A stretch of DNA of 64,000 nt, taken from the NCBI RefSeq assembly GCF_011301715.1, contig NZ_CP049870.1, positions 1,922,001 through 1,986,000 of the forward strand, written 5' to 3'. The notes under the pieces were generated by a model. It had not been told where the DNA came from. It saw only the letters and a list, made by a program, of their open reading frames with translations, and did no database searches. Shown here in pieces: positions 1 to 8,320 of this stretch; position 1 is the stretch's first letter; each line of letters starts with the position of its first letter. This DNA comes from Sphingomonas sp. HDW15A (lineage in GTDB: Bacteria; Pseudomonadota; Alphaproteobacteria; Sphingomonadales; Sphingomonadaceae). A program made the position numbers and the translations under genes.

Positions 1-31
1 CTAAACAACAAGAACGAGCAGGCGCCCGGCC

Positions 32-157
32 ATGAAGATTCGCAATTCCCTCAAGTCGCTCAAGTCGCGTCACCGCGATTGCCGGGTGATTCGCCGTCGC
101 GGCCGTACCTACGTCATCAACAAGACGAATCGGCGCTTCAAGGCTCGCCAGGGCTAA
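32..157 (+). CDS. rpmJ: 50S ribosomal protein L36
   Basis: The 41-residue product begins [14 protein letters not shown], is very basic and has the L36 fold sequence including [15 protein letters not shown]. It is a small protein of the large ribosomal subunit. The length and the single remaining cysteine match the zinc-ribbon-less L36 form common in alphaproteobacteria. The ATG at 32 is the only sensible start. A GC-rich hairpin followed by TTTT (196-218) ends the transcript, so this is probably a monocistronic gene. Identification is by direct recognition of the sequence. Confidence 0.95.
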   Translation: MKIRNSLKSLKSRHRDCRVIRRRGRTYVINKTNRRFKARQG

Positions 158-195
158 AATCGCGGCCTGACGGCCCGCATCGATTTCATTCAATT

Positions 196-218
196 GGCCG
201 GGCAAGTCCCGGCCTTTT
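196..218 (+). terminator. Rho-independent terminator after rpmJ
   Basis: GGCCGGG (196-202) pairs perfectly with CCCGGCC (208-214) around a 5-base loop and is followed by TTTT (215-218). It lies 39 bases after the rpmJ stop codon and just ahead of the promoter of the next gene. Confidence 0.8.
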
Positions 219-239
219 GTCGTTGTGCGATTGTCCCAA

Positions 240-265
240 GGAACATTGACGCCCGAAAGCGCGTT
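240..265 (+). promoter_or_regulatory. Sigma-EcfG-type (general stress response) promoter
   Basis: GGAAC at 240-244 and CGTT at 262-265 are separated by exactly 17 bases. This is the consensus reported for the alphaproteobacterial general stress sigma factor EcfG (GGAAC-N16/17-CGTT). A start point about 7 bases downstream would give a leader of roughly 35-40 bases before the ATG at 309. The match is seen directly; use by EcfG is inferred. Confidence 0.75.
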
Positions 266-308
266 CGTTTCGGCAGCGATAATAATTGTTCAACAGGGAG
301 TATCTGAC

Positions 309-512
309 ATGGCCGATCCGAACGAACCACCGGTCGAACGCACCACGATCGTCGAAACGAACGGTGGCGGCGGCGGAGGCGGAGTGCTCGCCGTCGTTTT
401 GCTAATCATCGTCGTGCTGGTGTTGCTGTTCGTGTTCCGTGACCAGCTTGGCTTCGGAACTCAAGACACCGACATCAACATTCCGGACAAGATCGAAGTC
501 AACGTCAACTGA
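309..512 (+). CDS. Small glycine-rich single-pass membrane protein
   Basis: The ATG at 309 is preceded by ACAGGGAG and is a better start than the in-frame codon at 225, which lies upstream of the stress promoter. The 67-residue product has a short hydrophilic N-terminus, a run of seven glycines, one strongly hydrophobic helix (VLAVVLLIIVVLVLLFVF) and a short acidic tail ending in VNVN. No enzyme motif is present. Similar short proteins are common in Sphingomonadales without assigned function. The GGAAC-N17-CGTT promoter suggests induction in the EcfG general stress response. A strong terminator follows. Confidence 0.75.
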   Translation: MADPNEPPVERTTIVETNGGGGGGGVLAVVLLIIVVLVLLFVFRDQLGFGTQDTDINIPDKIEVNVN

Positions 513-547
513 CGCGGCTTTGACCCGCGCGCCATTGGCGCGTAACG

Positions 548-581
548 CCCCCTCGTCGCCACCTGGCAGCGAGGGGGTTGT
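548..581 (+). terminator. Rho-independent terminator
   Basis: CCCCCTCG (548-555) pairs with CGAGGGGG (570-577), followed by the T-rich TTGTT. It sits between the small membrane protein gene and hmgA and should separate their transcripts. Confidence 0.65.
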
Positions 582-593
582 TGCATTAGGGCC

Positions 594-1883
594 ATGAGCA
601 GCGAACTGCAGTATCTGACCGGCTTTGGCGGTCACTTCGAAAGCGAAGCCGTCCCCGGATCATTGCCGAAGGGCCGGAACAGCCCCCAGCGCCCGCCGTT
701 CGGACTTTATGCCGAGCAACTGAGCGGAACCGCGTTCACTGCGCCCCGTCACGAGAACCGACGCAGCTGGCTCTACCGGATGCGGCCCACGGCCGATCAC
801 CGGCCGTTCACGCCTTACGAAGGCGCGGAGCTCTTCACATCTGGCACGGGTGAGGAGCCGCTGGCACCGAATCGCCTGCGCTGGGACCCGCCCGCCGACC
901 TGCCCGAGAATACGGACTTCGTCGACGGCCTCGTGACGATGATGGCCAATCGAGCGCCCGAGGACCTCACAGGCGTTGCGGTTCATCTCTACCGCACATC
1001 GAAGAGCATGGAGCGGAGAGTCTTCGTCGATGCCGATGGCGAACTGCTGATCATTCCCCAGTCGGGGACACTCAGGATCTTCACCGAGCTCGGGCGCCTG
1101 GACGTACCGCCCGGCTGGGTCGCGATCATTCCGCGCGGAATGAAATTCCGGGTCGACGTCGATGCGGAATGCAAGGGCTATGTCGCCGAGAATTACGGCG
1201 CGCCGTTCCGGCTGCCTGACCTCGGGCCGATTGGCTCGAACGGATTGGCCAACCCACGCGATTTCGAAACTCCGACGGCCGCATTCGAAGACATCGACGA
1301 AGCGCACGAGGTCATACAGAAATATCTCGGCAGCTTGTGGGCGACGAAGCTGGACCACAGCCCGCTCGACGTGGTGGCCTGGCACGGCAACCTCGTGCCT
1401 TATCGCTACGAGCTGGCGCGCTTCAACACGATCGGGACGGTCAGCTACGATCACCCCGATCCCTCGATCTTCACCGTTCTGACCAGCCCTTCGGAGACGC
1501 CGGGCCGCGCGAACGCCGACTTCGTGATTTTCCCACCGCGCTGGATGGTCGGCGAGGACACCTTCCGTCCGCCCTGGTTCCACCGCAACGTGATGAGCGA
1601 GGCGATGGGCCTTATTCACGGCGCTTACGATGCCAAGGAAGGCGGCTTCGCCCCCGGCGGCCTTTCGCTTCACAATCTGATGAGCGGTCACGGGCCAGAC
1701 ATCGAAAGCTGGCGGAAGGCGAGCGAAGTCGAGCTCAAGCCGATGAAGATCGAAAACACCATGGCGTTCATGGTCGAGAGCTGCTGGCCGTACAGGCCAA
1801 CCCGTTACGCACTCGACCGTGCGCAAGCCGATTATGACGAAGCCTGGGCAGATTTCCCCAAGGCGAAATTGCCCCGGAGTTAG
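594..1883 (+). CDS. hmgA: Homogentisate 1,2-dioxygenase
   Basis: The 429-residue protein is full length for the family. HmgA is a cytoplasmic Fe(II) ring-cleaving enzyme that opens homogentisate to maleylacetoacetate in tyrosine and phenylalanine catabolism. The N-terminus ([13 protein letters not shown]) and the C-terminal cupin region are typical. The iron ligands are visible in [14 protein letters not shown] (His and Glu) and MSGHGPD (His). The stop codon is 2 bases before the next gene, a fumarylacetoacetate hydrolase, so the two form a degradation operon. No maleylacetoacetate isomerase is in the window. Confidence 0.96.
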   Translation: MSSELQYLTGFGGHFESEAVPGSLPKGRNSPQRPPFGLYAEQLSGTAFTAPRHENRRSWLYRMRPTADHRPFTPYEGAELFTSGTGEEPLAPNRLRWDPPADLPENTDFVDGLVTMMANRAPEDLTGVAVHLYRTSKSMERRVFVDADGELLIIPQSGTLRIFTELGRLDVPPGWVAIIPRGMKFRVDVDAECKGYVAENYGAPFRLPDLGPIGSNGLANPRDFETPTAAFEDIDEAHEVIQKYLGSLWATKLDHSPLDVVAWHGNLVPYRYELARFNTIGTVSYDHPDPSIFTVLTSPSETPGRANADFVIFPPRWMVGEDTFRPPWFHRNVMSEAMGLIHGAYDAKEGGFAPGGLSLHNLMSGHGPDIESWRKASEVELKPMKIENTMAFMVESCWPYRPTRYALDRAQADYDEAWADFPKAKLPRS

Positions 1884-1885
1884 AC

Positions 1886-2892
1886 ATGAAACTCGCTTCC
1901 CTGAAAGGCGGCCGCGACGGCCGGCTCGTCGTCGTTTCGAACGACCTCGCCTGGTTTGCCGATGCAGGCCATATCGTCCCGACCCTGCAAGGCGCGCTCG
2001 ACGAATGGGACAGGTACGAACCCTTGCTTCGCAACCTTGCCACCGATCTTGAACATCAGGCCATTCCCCGGATGCGCTTTCATGAGCGCGACGCCGCGTC
2101 GCCTCTCCCGCGCGCCTATCAGTGGGCCGACGGCTCGGCCTATGTGAACCACGTTGCGCTGGTCCGGCAGGCGCGGGGGCGGAGATGCCCGACAGCTTCT
2201 GGCACGATCCCCTGATGTATCAGGGTGGGTCGGACGCCTTCCTCGGACCGCGCGAGGATATCCCGTTGGCGGACGAGAGCTGGGGTTGTGATCTCGAGGC
2301 AGAGGTCGTGGTCGTCACCGGCGACGTTCCGCAGGGAGTCAGCCCCCAGGAAGCGCTGAAGCACGTCCTCCTGGTTGGACTTACAAACGACGTTTCTCTC
2401 CGCAACCTTATCCCGGGGGAGCTCGCCAAGGGCTTTGGTTTCTTCCAGTCGAAGCCAGCGTCGAGCTTTTCGCCTGTGTTCGTCACCCCGGACGCACTTG
2501 GCGAGCGCTGGAAGGACGGCAAGCTTCACGGATGCCTGATGGTCGAACTGAATGGACAGCCGTTCGGCCGAGCCGATGCTGGCGAAGACATGACCTTCGA
2601 TTTCGGCACGCTCATCGCCCATGCCGCCAAGACCCGGCGCCTCGGTGCGGGGACGATTATCGGTTCGGGAACGGTCTCAAACCGTGACACCGATGGCGGC
2701 CCTGGCAAGCCCGTCGCCGAAGGGGGGCTCGGCTACAGCTGCATCGCCGAGGTGCGGATGGTCGAAACGATCCTTCGCGGATCGCCGGAAACCGGATTCC
2801 TGAAAGCTGGCGATACCGTCGCAATCACGATGAACGACGATCGCCATCACCCGATCTTTGGAATGATCGAGCAAAAGGTCGTGGCAGCCTAG
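1886..2892 (+). pseudogene. fahA: Fumarylacetoacetase / FAH-family hydrolase, frameshifted
   Basis: Two overlapping reading frames together encode a 335-residue FAH-family protein. The N-terminal half begins MKLASLKGGRDGRLVVVS and the catalytic half carries the metal-binding region around GCDLEAEVVVVTGD and the C-terminal GSGTVSN. The frame is lost after YVNHVALVRQARG at a G5 run (2175-2179); one extra G restores an uninterrupted protein. Placement directly after hmgA indicates fumarylacetoacetate cleavage to fumarate and acetoacetate, the last step of homogentisate breakdown. Either a sequencing error or a true inactivation is possible; similar single-base losses elsewhere in the window favour error. 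The 3' end overlaps convergent panE by 4 bases. Confidence 0.85.
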
Positions 2893-3818
2893 GCCAGCCC
2901 GCGGCCCTCGGCCATCAGACGCGTCATTGCGTACAGCTGGTGAAGGTTAGGAGCCGGGATGCCGTGCCTCGCTGCCAATTCGAGCGGAGCGCCAAGCAAC
3001 GCCTCGATCTCGATCGGCCTGCCAGCCTCGACGTCCTGAAGCATCGACGTCCTGAATGCTCCGAGCCGTTCGGTGACGGCAATGCGATCTTCGCCCGACT
3101 CCGTAATTGGGCAGCCTATCGCCACGCCAATCGCGCGCGCTTCTTCCATGCAATCGAGGATCAGCGGCCGACATTCCGCGATAATCCGGTCCGCCGTTGC
3201 CAATGTCAGCGCAGACAACGGATTCATCGTCATATTGCCCCACGCCTTGTACCAGATGTCCCGGCGGACCGCCTTGCTGGCTTCGGCTCGGATTCCGGAA
3301 TCTTCGAACAAGGCGCAGAGCCGGCGAACGCGATCGCTGTCGCCGCCTTCTGGTTCGCCGAGGATGATCTTGTCGGCGTGCTGGACACGGATTTCTTGGC
3401 CTTCACGGCGAACAGCCGCATGCACCACGGTTCCCACGACCTGGGGCAAGGGCAGACTGCGGCCAATGCGTCCCTGGGGGTCGACGCTGGCGAGCGGAGG
3501 ATTGGTGAACCACCAGGGCACGCCGTTGATCATCGGCACGATAACCGTATCCGGCCCAATCAGCCGCGCAGCGGCTTCGGCCGCATTGGCCAGTGCGAAA
3601 GCTTTGACCGCGAAGATGACGACGTCCTGCGCGCCAATGCCGGCCACGCTGTCAATCACGTTTAGCGCGACTTGCCGAACGCCATCCCCCTCGCCTAGCG
3701 TTAGCCCGCTGGACCTCTGCCCAGCCCGGACCAGCAAGGTCGGCTCATGTCCGGCAAGTGCCAGCCTGCCGGCGATCCAGCCGCCAATCGCGCCTCCACC
3801 GACAACGGTTATCGTCAT
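2889..3818 (-). CDS. panE: 2-dehydropantoate 2-reductase (ketopantoate reductase family)
   Basis: The 309-residue protein starts with a Rossmann NADP-binding site (MTITVVGGGAIGGWIAGRLA, glycines 7-13) and has the ApbA/PanE C-terminal helical domain with KAWGNMTMNPLSALT, the conserved lysine/asparagine region of the family. PanE reduces ketopantoate to pantoate for coenzyme A synthesis, although many family members act on other 2-oxoacids. The start lies 3 bases after the zwf stop on the same strand, so it is probably co-transcribed with zwf and may share NADPH economy with it. The exact substrate is less certain than the family. Confidence 0.85.
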   Translation of the reverse strand: MTITVVGGGAIGGWIAGRLALAGHEPTLLVRAGQRSSGLTLGEGDGVRQVALNVIDSVAGIGAQDVVIFAVKAFALANAAEAAARLIGPDTVIVPMINGVPWWFTNPPLASVDPQGRIGRSLPLPQVVGTVVHAAVRREGQEIRVQHADKIILGEPEGGDSDRVRRLCALFEDSGIRAEASKAVRRDIWYKAWGNMTMNPLSALTLATADRIIAECRPLILDCMEEARAIGVAIGCPITESGEDRIAVTERLGAFRTSMLQDVEAGRPIEIEALLGAPLELAARHGIPAPNLHQLYAMTRLMAEGRGLA

Positions 3819-3821
3819 TGC

Positions 3822-5234
3822 TCAGTCGTGCCAGACGCGGCCATCGCGCTTCACCAATGCGTCCGCTACTTCCGGACCGAGGCTTCCCTCCTGATAAACC
3901 TCCGGCGTTTTTGCAGTCTCCGTCCAACACGCGCGAACCGCGTCGATCCACTGCCACTGTGCTTCGACTTCGTCGCGGCGCACGAACAGGGTCTGATCGC
4001 CCTCGATGAGATCCAGCAAGAGCCGCTCATAGGCGATGCGCCGCCGTGGGCCGGCGAACGCGTCCGGCATCGAGATGTCGAGCGGCACCTCGCGAAGCTT
4101 GATCCCGCCCCGGTCGAGGCCGGGGACCTTGGCCATCACCGAAAGATGAATGTTCTCCTGCGGCTGGATGGCGATAATCAGCCGATTGGGAACGCTGTTC
4201 GCTCCACGCGAAGCAAAGATATTGTGGGGGATCGGCTTGAACTGGACCACGATCTCGGTTCGCCGCTCGGCCAGCTTCTTCCCCGTTCTGAGGTAGAAGG
4301 GCACCCCCGCCCATCGCCAGTTATCGACATTGGCCTTGAGCGCGACGAACGTTTCCGTGGCGCTGTCTCGTTTCAGTTCGGCATCATAGCCTTCATATTG
4401 GCCGAGCACGCTGTCATCGCAGGTGATTGGACGAAGCGAGCGGAGGACCTTGACCTTCTCGTCGCGGACGGCGGTCGCGTCAAAGCTTGACGGCGGCTCC
4501 ATGGCCACCAGGGCGAGAAGTTGCAAAACGTGGTTCTGGACCATGTCACGAAGTGCCCCGACCCCATCATAATAGTCGACCCGACCTTCAAGCCCGACGG
4601 TCTCGGCAACGGTGATCTGGACGTGGTCGATATGTTCTTCGTTCCACAAAGGCTCGAATAGGACGTTGGCGAAACGCAGCGCCAGAAGGTTCTGGACGGT
4701 CTCTTTCCCCAGATAGTGATCGATCCGGAAGATCCGGTCTTCCGGGAAAGCCGAAGCGACCGCGTCGTTGATCTCACACGAAGATTGAAGATCGGTGCCA
4801 AGCGGCTTTTCGAGGCCTATCCGTACACCATCATGCGCTAGGCCCGCGGCCTGAAGCCCGCGAATGGTCGGTTCGAACAGGCTCGGCGCAGTCGACAGGA
4901 AAATCGACAATCCGTCGCTCGTGTCCTCAAGCTTCTCCGAGAGACGCGAAAATCCATCGTCGCCGGCGAGGATGTCCATCGGGTGGTAGTAGAGATGCTC
5001 GAGGAATGCCGGAATGGAGGCCCCGTCGCGGTCGTGGCCGGGAAGGAACTCGCTGAGCGCATCTTCCGCCATGTCGCGATAGCCACGGTCGTCGAGCGCG
5101 GACCGTGCCGTTCCGACGATCCTCAAATCCTTCGGCAGCAGGCCATCGTCATAGAGGGCGTAAAGCGAAGGAAGCAGCATCCGCCGCGCAAGGTCGCCGG
5201 TCGCCCCGAACAACAATAGCGCGCTCGCACCCAT
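3822..5234 (-). CDS. zwf: Glucose-6-phosphate 1-dehydrogenase
   Basis: The 470-residue product has the nucleotide-binding motif GATGDLARR at residues 10-18 and the substrate-binding signature RIDHYLGKE at 170-178, both diagnostic of G6PD. It oxidises glucose 6-phosphate to 6-phosphogluconolactone with NAD(P)+, feeding the Entner-Doudoroff pathway that sphingomonads use. It is transcribed divergently from glk across a 74-base gap, so kinase and dehydrogenase are likely expressed together. The usual partners edd, pgl and eda are not in this window. Confidence 0.96.
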   Translation of the reverse strand: MGASALLLFGATGDLARRMLLPSLYALYDDGLLPKDLRIVGTARSALDDRGYRDMAEDALSEFLPGHDRDGASIPAFLEHLYYHPMDILAGDDGFSRLSEKLEDTSDGLSIFLSTAPSLFEPTIRGLQAAGLAHDGVRIGLEKPLGTDLQSSCEINDAVASAFPEDRIFRIDHYLGKETVQNLLALRFANVLFEPLWNEEHIDHVQITVAETVGLEGRVDYYDGVGALRDMVQNHVLQLLALVAMEPPSSFDATAVRDEKVKVLRSLRPITCDDSVLGQYEGYDAELKRDSATETFVALKANVDNWRWAGVPFYLRTGKKLAERRTEIVVQFKPIPHNIFASRGANSVPNRLIIAIQPQENIHLSVMAKVPGLDRGGIKLREVPLDISMPDAFAGPRRRIAYERLLLDLIEGDQTLFVRRDEVEAQWQWIDAVRACWTETAKTPEVYQEGSLGPEVADALVKRDGRVWHD

Positions 5235-5308
5235 TGATTATATCCTTCCTTCGATCGTCGCCCGAGGGGGGGTAGTCATCCGCCGCGGCGCCGTCCACAT
5301 GCGGGCCC

Positions 5309-6232
5309 ATGAATCGCGTGATTGCCGTTGCCGACATCGGGGGAACGAACGCCCGCTTCGCGACCGCCGAACTCGACGGGACCTCTGTTCGTTCCGTCGG
5401 CCAACCGATTACGCTGCGAACTTCGAATTATCCGACGTTCGCCGATGCCTGGCGCACGTTCGCCGCGACCCTTGATGGGGGTGCTCCGGATTCGCTGGGC
5501 CTGTCGTTCGCCGGTCCGGTGGACGCGCGACGAATCCGGCTCACCAACAACCACTGGACGATTGATCCAGACGAGCTTCGCAAGATGGGAATTGTCCACT
5601 TCAAGATCGTCAACGATTTTGCAGCCGTGGCCTATGCCCTCGAGCAGCTCGGCGACGTGCACTTGCGCTTCCTGTGCGGGCCCGATGGGCCATTGCCGGG
5701 CGATGCAATCATAACTTTGCTCGGGCCAGGAACGGGCTTGGGGGTCGCGCAGATCGTGCGCGGCGAAGTGGTGGAGACCGAGGGCGGCCACGCGGGGTTC
5801 GCGCCAGCGGACGAGGTCGAAGAGAGGATCCTGGAACTCGTCCGTAAGAGGCTCGGGCGCGTCGAGATTGAGCATATCGTGAGCGGACCGGGGCTGGCGA
5901 ACATCCATCTCGCTCTGACGGGTGAGGACAGGGAAGACGAGACGTTGTGGAAACAAGTTCTGGCCGGCGACACGTTGGCCGCGTTCGACCGCTGGTGCGC
6001 CATCCTCGGCGGGTTCGCCGGTGACCTTGCTCTGGTGCAAGGAGCGGACGCCGTGGTCGTAGCGGGAGGTCTCGGTTATCGGCTCCGCGAAAAGCTGGCG
6101 GCAACTCCGTTCCAGGATCGGTTCGTCGCCAAGGGCCGGTTCGAAGCGCGCATGCGGTCCATTCGGGTCCGGATTCTGGACCATCCTCAACCGGGCCTTC
6201 TTGGCGCTGCGGTCGCGTTCGCACACGGGTAA
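5309..6232 (+). CDS. glk: Glucokinase
   Basis: The 307-residue protein has the ATP-binding motif ADIGGTNARFA at its N-terminus, the bacterial Glk substrate region (SFAGPVD, NNHWTID, NDFAAVAYAL) and LGPGTGLGVAQ, with the EGGHAGFAP motif. It phosphorylates glucose to glucose 6-phosphate, the substrate of the divergent zwf. The length and sequence fit the proteobacterial Glk family rather than the ROK family. ATG at 5309 is the first start in frame after the divergent promoter region. Confidence 0.93.
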   Translation: MNRVIAVADIGGTNARFATAELDGTSVRSVGQPITLRTSNYPTFADAWRTFAATLDGGAPDSLGLSFAGPVDARRIRLTNNHWTIDPDELRKMGIVHFKIVNDFAAVAYALEQLGDVHLRFLCGPDGPLPGDAIITLLGPGTGLGVAQIVRGEVVETEGGHAGFAPADEVEERILELVRKRLGRVEIEHIVSGPGLANIHLALTGEDREDETLWKQVLAGDTLAAFDRWCAILGGFAGDLALVQGADAVVVAGGLGYRLREKLAATPFQDRFVAKGRFEARMRSIRVRILDHPQPGLLGAAVAFAHG

Positions 6233-6245
6233 ACCGCAATAGTCA

Positions 6246-6259
6246 TTGGAGTTGTCCAA
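6246..6259. promoter_or_regulatory. Palindromic candidate operator TTGGA-N4-TCCAA
   Basis: A perfect 5-base inverted repeat, TTGGA (6246-6250) and TCCAA (6255-6259), with a 4-base spacer sits 17 bases before the start of the next gene. The geometry resembles CRP/FNR-family sites, but the half-site is not the FNR consensus TTGAT. A regulator cannot be named from the sequence. Confidence 0.35.
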
Positions 6260-6276
6260 GCGCACATTTTCCCGCG

Positions 6277-6759
6277 ATGGACGACGATTCGGAGATCGAA
6301 CGGGAAATTCGGCAGGGGCGGAAGTTCAACCCGCAAGACGCGCTCGCCAAAATGGCTGGCCCAGGTGCGATGAAGGGCGCTTCGCCGGTGTCGCCCGTAC
6401 GGCAGGCGGAATTGGAAATCGGCACGTGGCTCAAGTTGCACGTGCCCGACACTCCCGGCGCACTGCAGCTGCTGCTTCATCGTCAGGTCAAGGGAAGCCC
6501 GCGGCTGCTAGAGGATCTCGATCATCCGCTGGCTGCGCTTCGGATTGTCTGCGAGGAAATCCTGGCTTCGGAGTATCGATTGGCAGAGCTGGTTCGTGAA
6601 GCCGACATGGAATGGGGCCGAGCGGTGGACGAGCGCCCCCATTTCGACCGCCCGTGCGCCAAACCGGATCCAGATGATCCCTACACTTTGGAAGGCGTGC
6701 GGCAGTTGCTGACCGACATTGTCGGCAAGCTTTCCGGCGCTGCGCAGGGCGAGCTGTAG
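6277..6759 (+). CDS. Uncharacterised 160-residue cytoplasmic protein
   Basis: I do not recognise this protein. It is 160 residues, soluble, without signal peptide or membrane segment, and mostly predicted helical. The N-terminus is charged (MDDDSEIEREIRQGRK); a central stretch includes PGALQLLLHRQVKG and the C-terminus contains YTLEGVRQLLTDIVGKL. The codon use is like that of its neighbours. A palindrome lies just upstream, and another unknown small gene follows 49 bases later on the same strand, ending convergently at ackA. Position beside ackA-pta hints at a link to the fermentation block, but this is only contextual. Confidence 0.65.
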   Translation: MDDDSEIEREIRQGRKFNPQDALAKMAGPGAMKGASPVSPVRQAELEIGTWLKLHVPDTPGALQLLLHRQVKGSPRLLEDLDHPLAALRIVCEEILASEYRLAELVREADMEWGRAVDERPHFDRPCAKPDPDDPYTLEGVRQLLTDIVGKLSGAAQGEL

Positions 6760-6808
6760 GGTCTTTCCCCGATAGGCGGGCGCAACCCGCAAAGATACGC
6801 CGGAAACC

Positions 6809-7126
6809 ATGTCACGCCGCGTCTTTTCTTTCGATCGACTTTCAAGGCAGCCAGCCCCGGCGAACCCCCGCGAAACGGCGGCCGCGGTGTTGACGACCGA
6901 CGAACTGGAGCGCGGTCTGCAGGCGCTTCAGCAACCGGAGACCGACTCGAGTGACTTTTGGACGTCGAACGGCCCTGCGTTTCGCGAGACGATCCGGCTC
7001 GCGATCCGCGAGACTTCAGGGGCGCTCCTTCATCACGAGATGTCGGCCGCGTTGCGCGCGGAACTGGAATGCCAGCTGGTGTGGCTCGAGAATTACTTGA
7101 GCCCCAATCCGCAAAAGCTGAACTAG
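6809..7126 (+). CDS. Uncharacterised 105-residue protein
   Basis: The product is not recognised. It has a basic N-terminus (MSRRVFSFDRLSRQ), a proline-rich linker and a helical C-terminal half rich in Glu and Leu (MSAALRAELECQLVWLENYL). No signal peptide, metal-binding or DNA-binding motif is evident. It follows the 160-residue unknown gene in the same direction and ends 6 bases from the convergent ackA stop. The two may form a small operon. Confidence 0.6.
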   Translation: MSRRVFSFDRLSRQPAPANPRETAAAVLTTDELERGLQALQQPETDSSDFWTSNGPAFRETIRLAIRETSGALLHHEMSAALRAELECQLVWLENYLSPNPQKLN

Positions 7127-7132
7127 CCGTCC

Positions 7133-8308
7133 TTAGATATCAAGAAGGCCGGCGGTGCTCCGTGCGATGACACGCTCTTCGTCGGTGGGCAGCACCCAGA
7201 TCGGAATTCGGGATTTGTTGGCCTCCACGCGGGAATCCGCAGCGCAGTTGGCGGTCTCGTCGATGACCGCTCCGAGCCATGCGCAACCCGCGATGACCTC
7301 GCTCCTGGTCTTCGAGTCGCGCTGACCGATGCCTCCCGTGAAGACGATCCCATCGAGCCCGCCGAGGGCCGCGCTAAGCGATCCGATTTCGCGAACGATC
7401 CGATATATGAAGAGTTCGATCGCTTCGCGGGCGTGCGGTTCCGGCGATGCGCGAAGAGTTCGCATATCGGATGTGATTCCGGAGACACCAAGCAGTCCCG
7501 ACTTCTTGTAGATCAGGTTCTCGATGTCCCTGACATCCAGCCCCTTTTCGTCCATGAGATAGAGCAGTACGCCGGGGTCGATCGAACCACAGCGCGTTCC
7601 CATCATCAGACCTTCGACCGCAGTAAAGCCCATCGTCGTCACGACACTTCGGCCATTCTCGATCGCGCAAAGGCTGGCGCCATTGCCGAGGTGAGCAATG
7701 ACGATTTTCTTGTCAGCATGCTCGGGAGCGATGACGCGCAGTCGACCGCTTACGAACTCATAAGACAGTCCGTGGAAACCGTAGCGCCGAACGCCAGCGT
7801 CGCTAATGTCACGGGGCAATGCGTACGAGTAAGCAAGCGGCTTTTGCGTTTGGTGGAAGGCGGTGTCGAAGCAGGCGACTTGCCGAAGCTCCGGCGCTCT
7901 CTCGGCCATTGCCTTGATAGGCGCCAGATTGTGGGGCTGATGAAGGGGGGCAAGTGGGGAGAGTTTCTCGAGCCGAGCGAAGATTTCCGGCGTAACGACA
8001 ACCGGCGCCGCGAACTCGGATCCGCCGTGGACGACGCGGTGCCCGATACCTTTGACGGTCGAGCCCGGGAGCTGTTCGCGAGCGAGAGCGGCTATCGCCT
8101 CCATCGCTTCGGCGTGACCGAAGCCCTCCGGCGAGAAGTTCTGGCTGGCAAGCTCGGTTCCGGAGCCGTCGCTGGCGCTGAGCATCGGGGAAACGCCGAT
8201 CTGCTCGACCTGGCCACGAAGAAGCAGGGAATCGTCGCCTGCGGTATCGTAGATTCCGAATTTCACGCTGGAAGAACCAGCGTTCACGACGACGATGCAC
8301 TCAGCCAT
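7133..8308 (-). CDS. ackA: Acetate kinase
   Basis: The 391-residue protein opens with the acetate kinase signature VVVNAGSSSVKFGIYD and contains GHRVVHGG, HLGNGASLCAIENGRS, MGFTAVEGLMMGTRCGSIDPG and the C-terminal FTGGIGQ motif. It makes ATP and acetate from acetyl phosphate. It starts 12 bases after pta on the same strand, so pta-ackA is an operon giving substrate-level ATP from acetyl-CoA. Together with pflB/pflA it forms an anaerobic pyruvate-to-acetate and formate route. Confidence 0.96.
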   Translation of the reverse strand: MAECIVVVNAGSSSVKFGIYDTAGDDSLLLRGQVEQIGVSPMLSASDGSGTELASQNFSPEGFGHAEAMEAIAALAREQLPGSTVKGIGHRVVHGGSEFAAPVVVTPEIFARLEKLSPLAPLHQPHNLAPIKAMAERAPELRQVACFDTAFHQTQKPLAYSYALPRDISDAGVRRYGFHGLSYEFVSGRLRVIAPEHADKKIVIAHLGNGASLCAIENGRSVVTTMGFTAVEGLMMGTRCGSIDPGVLLYLMDEKGLDVRDIENLIYKKSGLLGVSGITSDMRTLRASPEPHAREAIELFIYRIVREIGSLSAALGGLDGIVFTGGIGQRDSKTRSEVIAGCAWLGAVIDETANCAADSRVEANKSRIPIWVLPTDEERVIARSTAGLLDI

Positions 8309-8320
8309 GGCGAGGATAAC

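Noticed and set aside
225..308. Upstream start for the small glycine-rich membrane protein
   Set aside because: It would place the start upstream of the stress promoter and adds a non-conserved-looking N-terminus; ATG 309 has a proper ribosome site.
660..1826. 388-codon minus-strand frame
   Set aside because: Antisense to hmgA, with no recognisable protein features.
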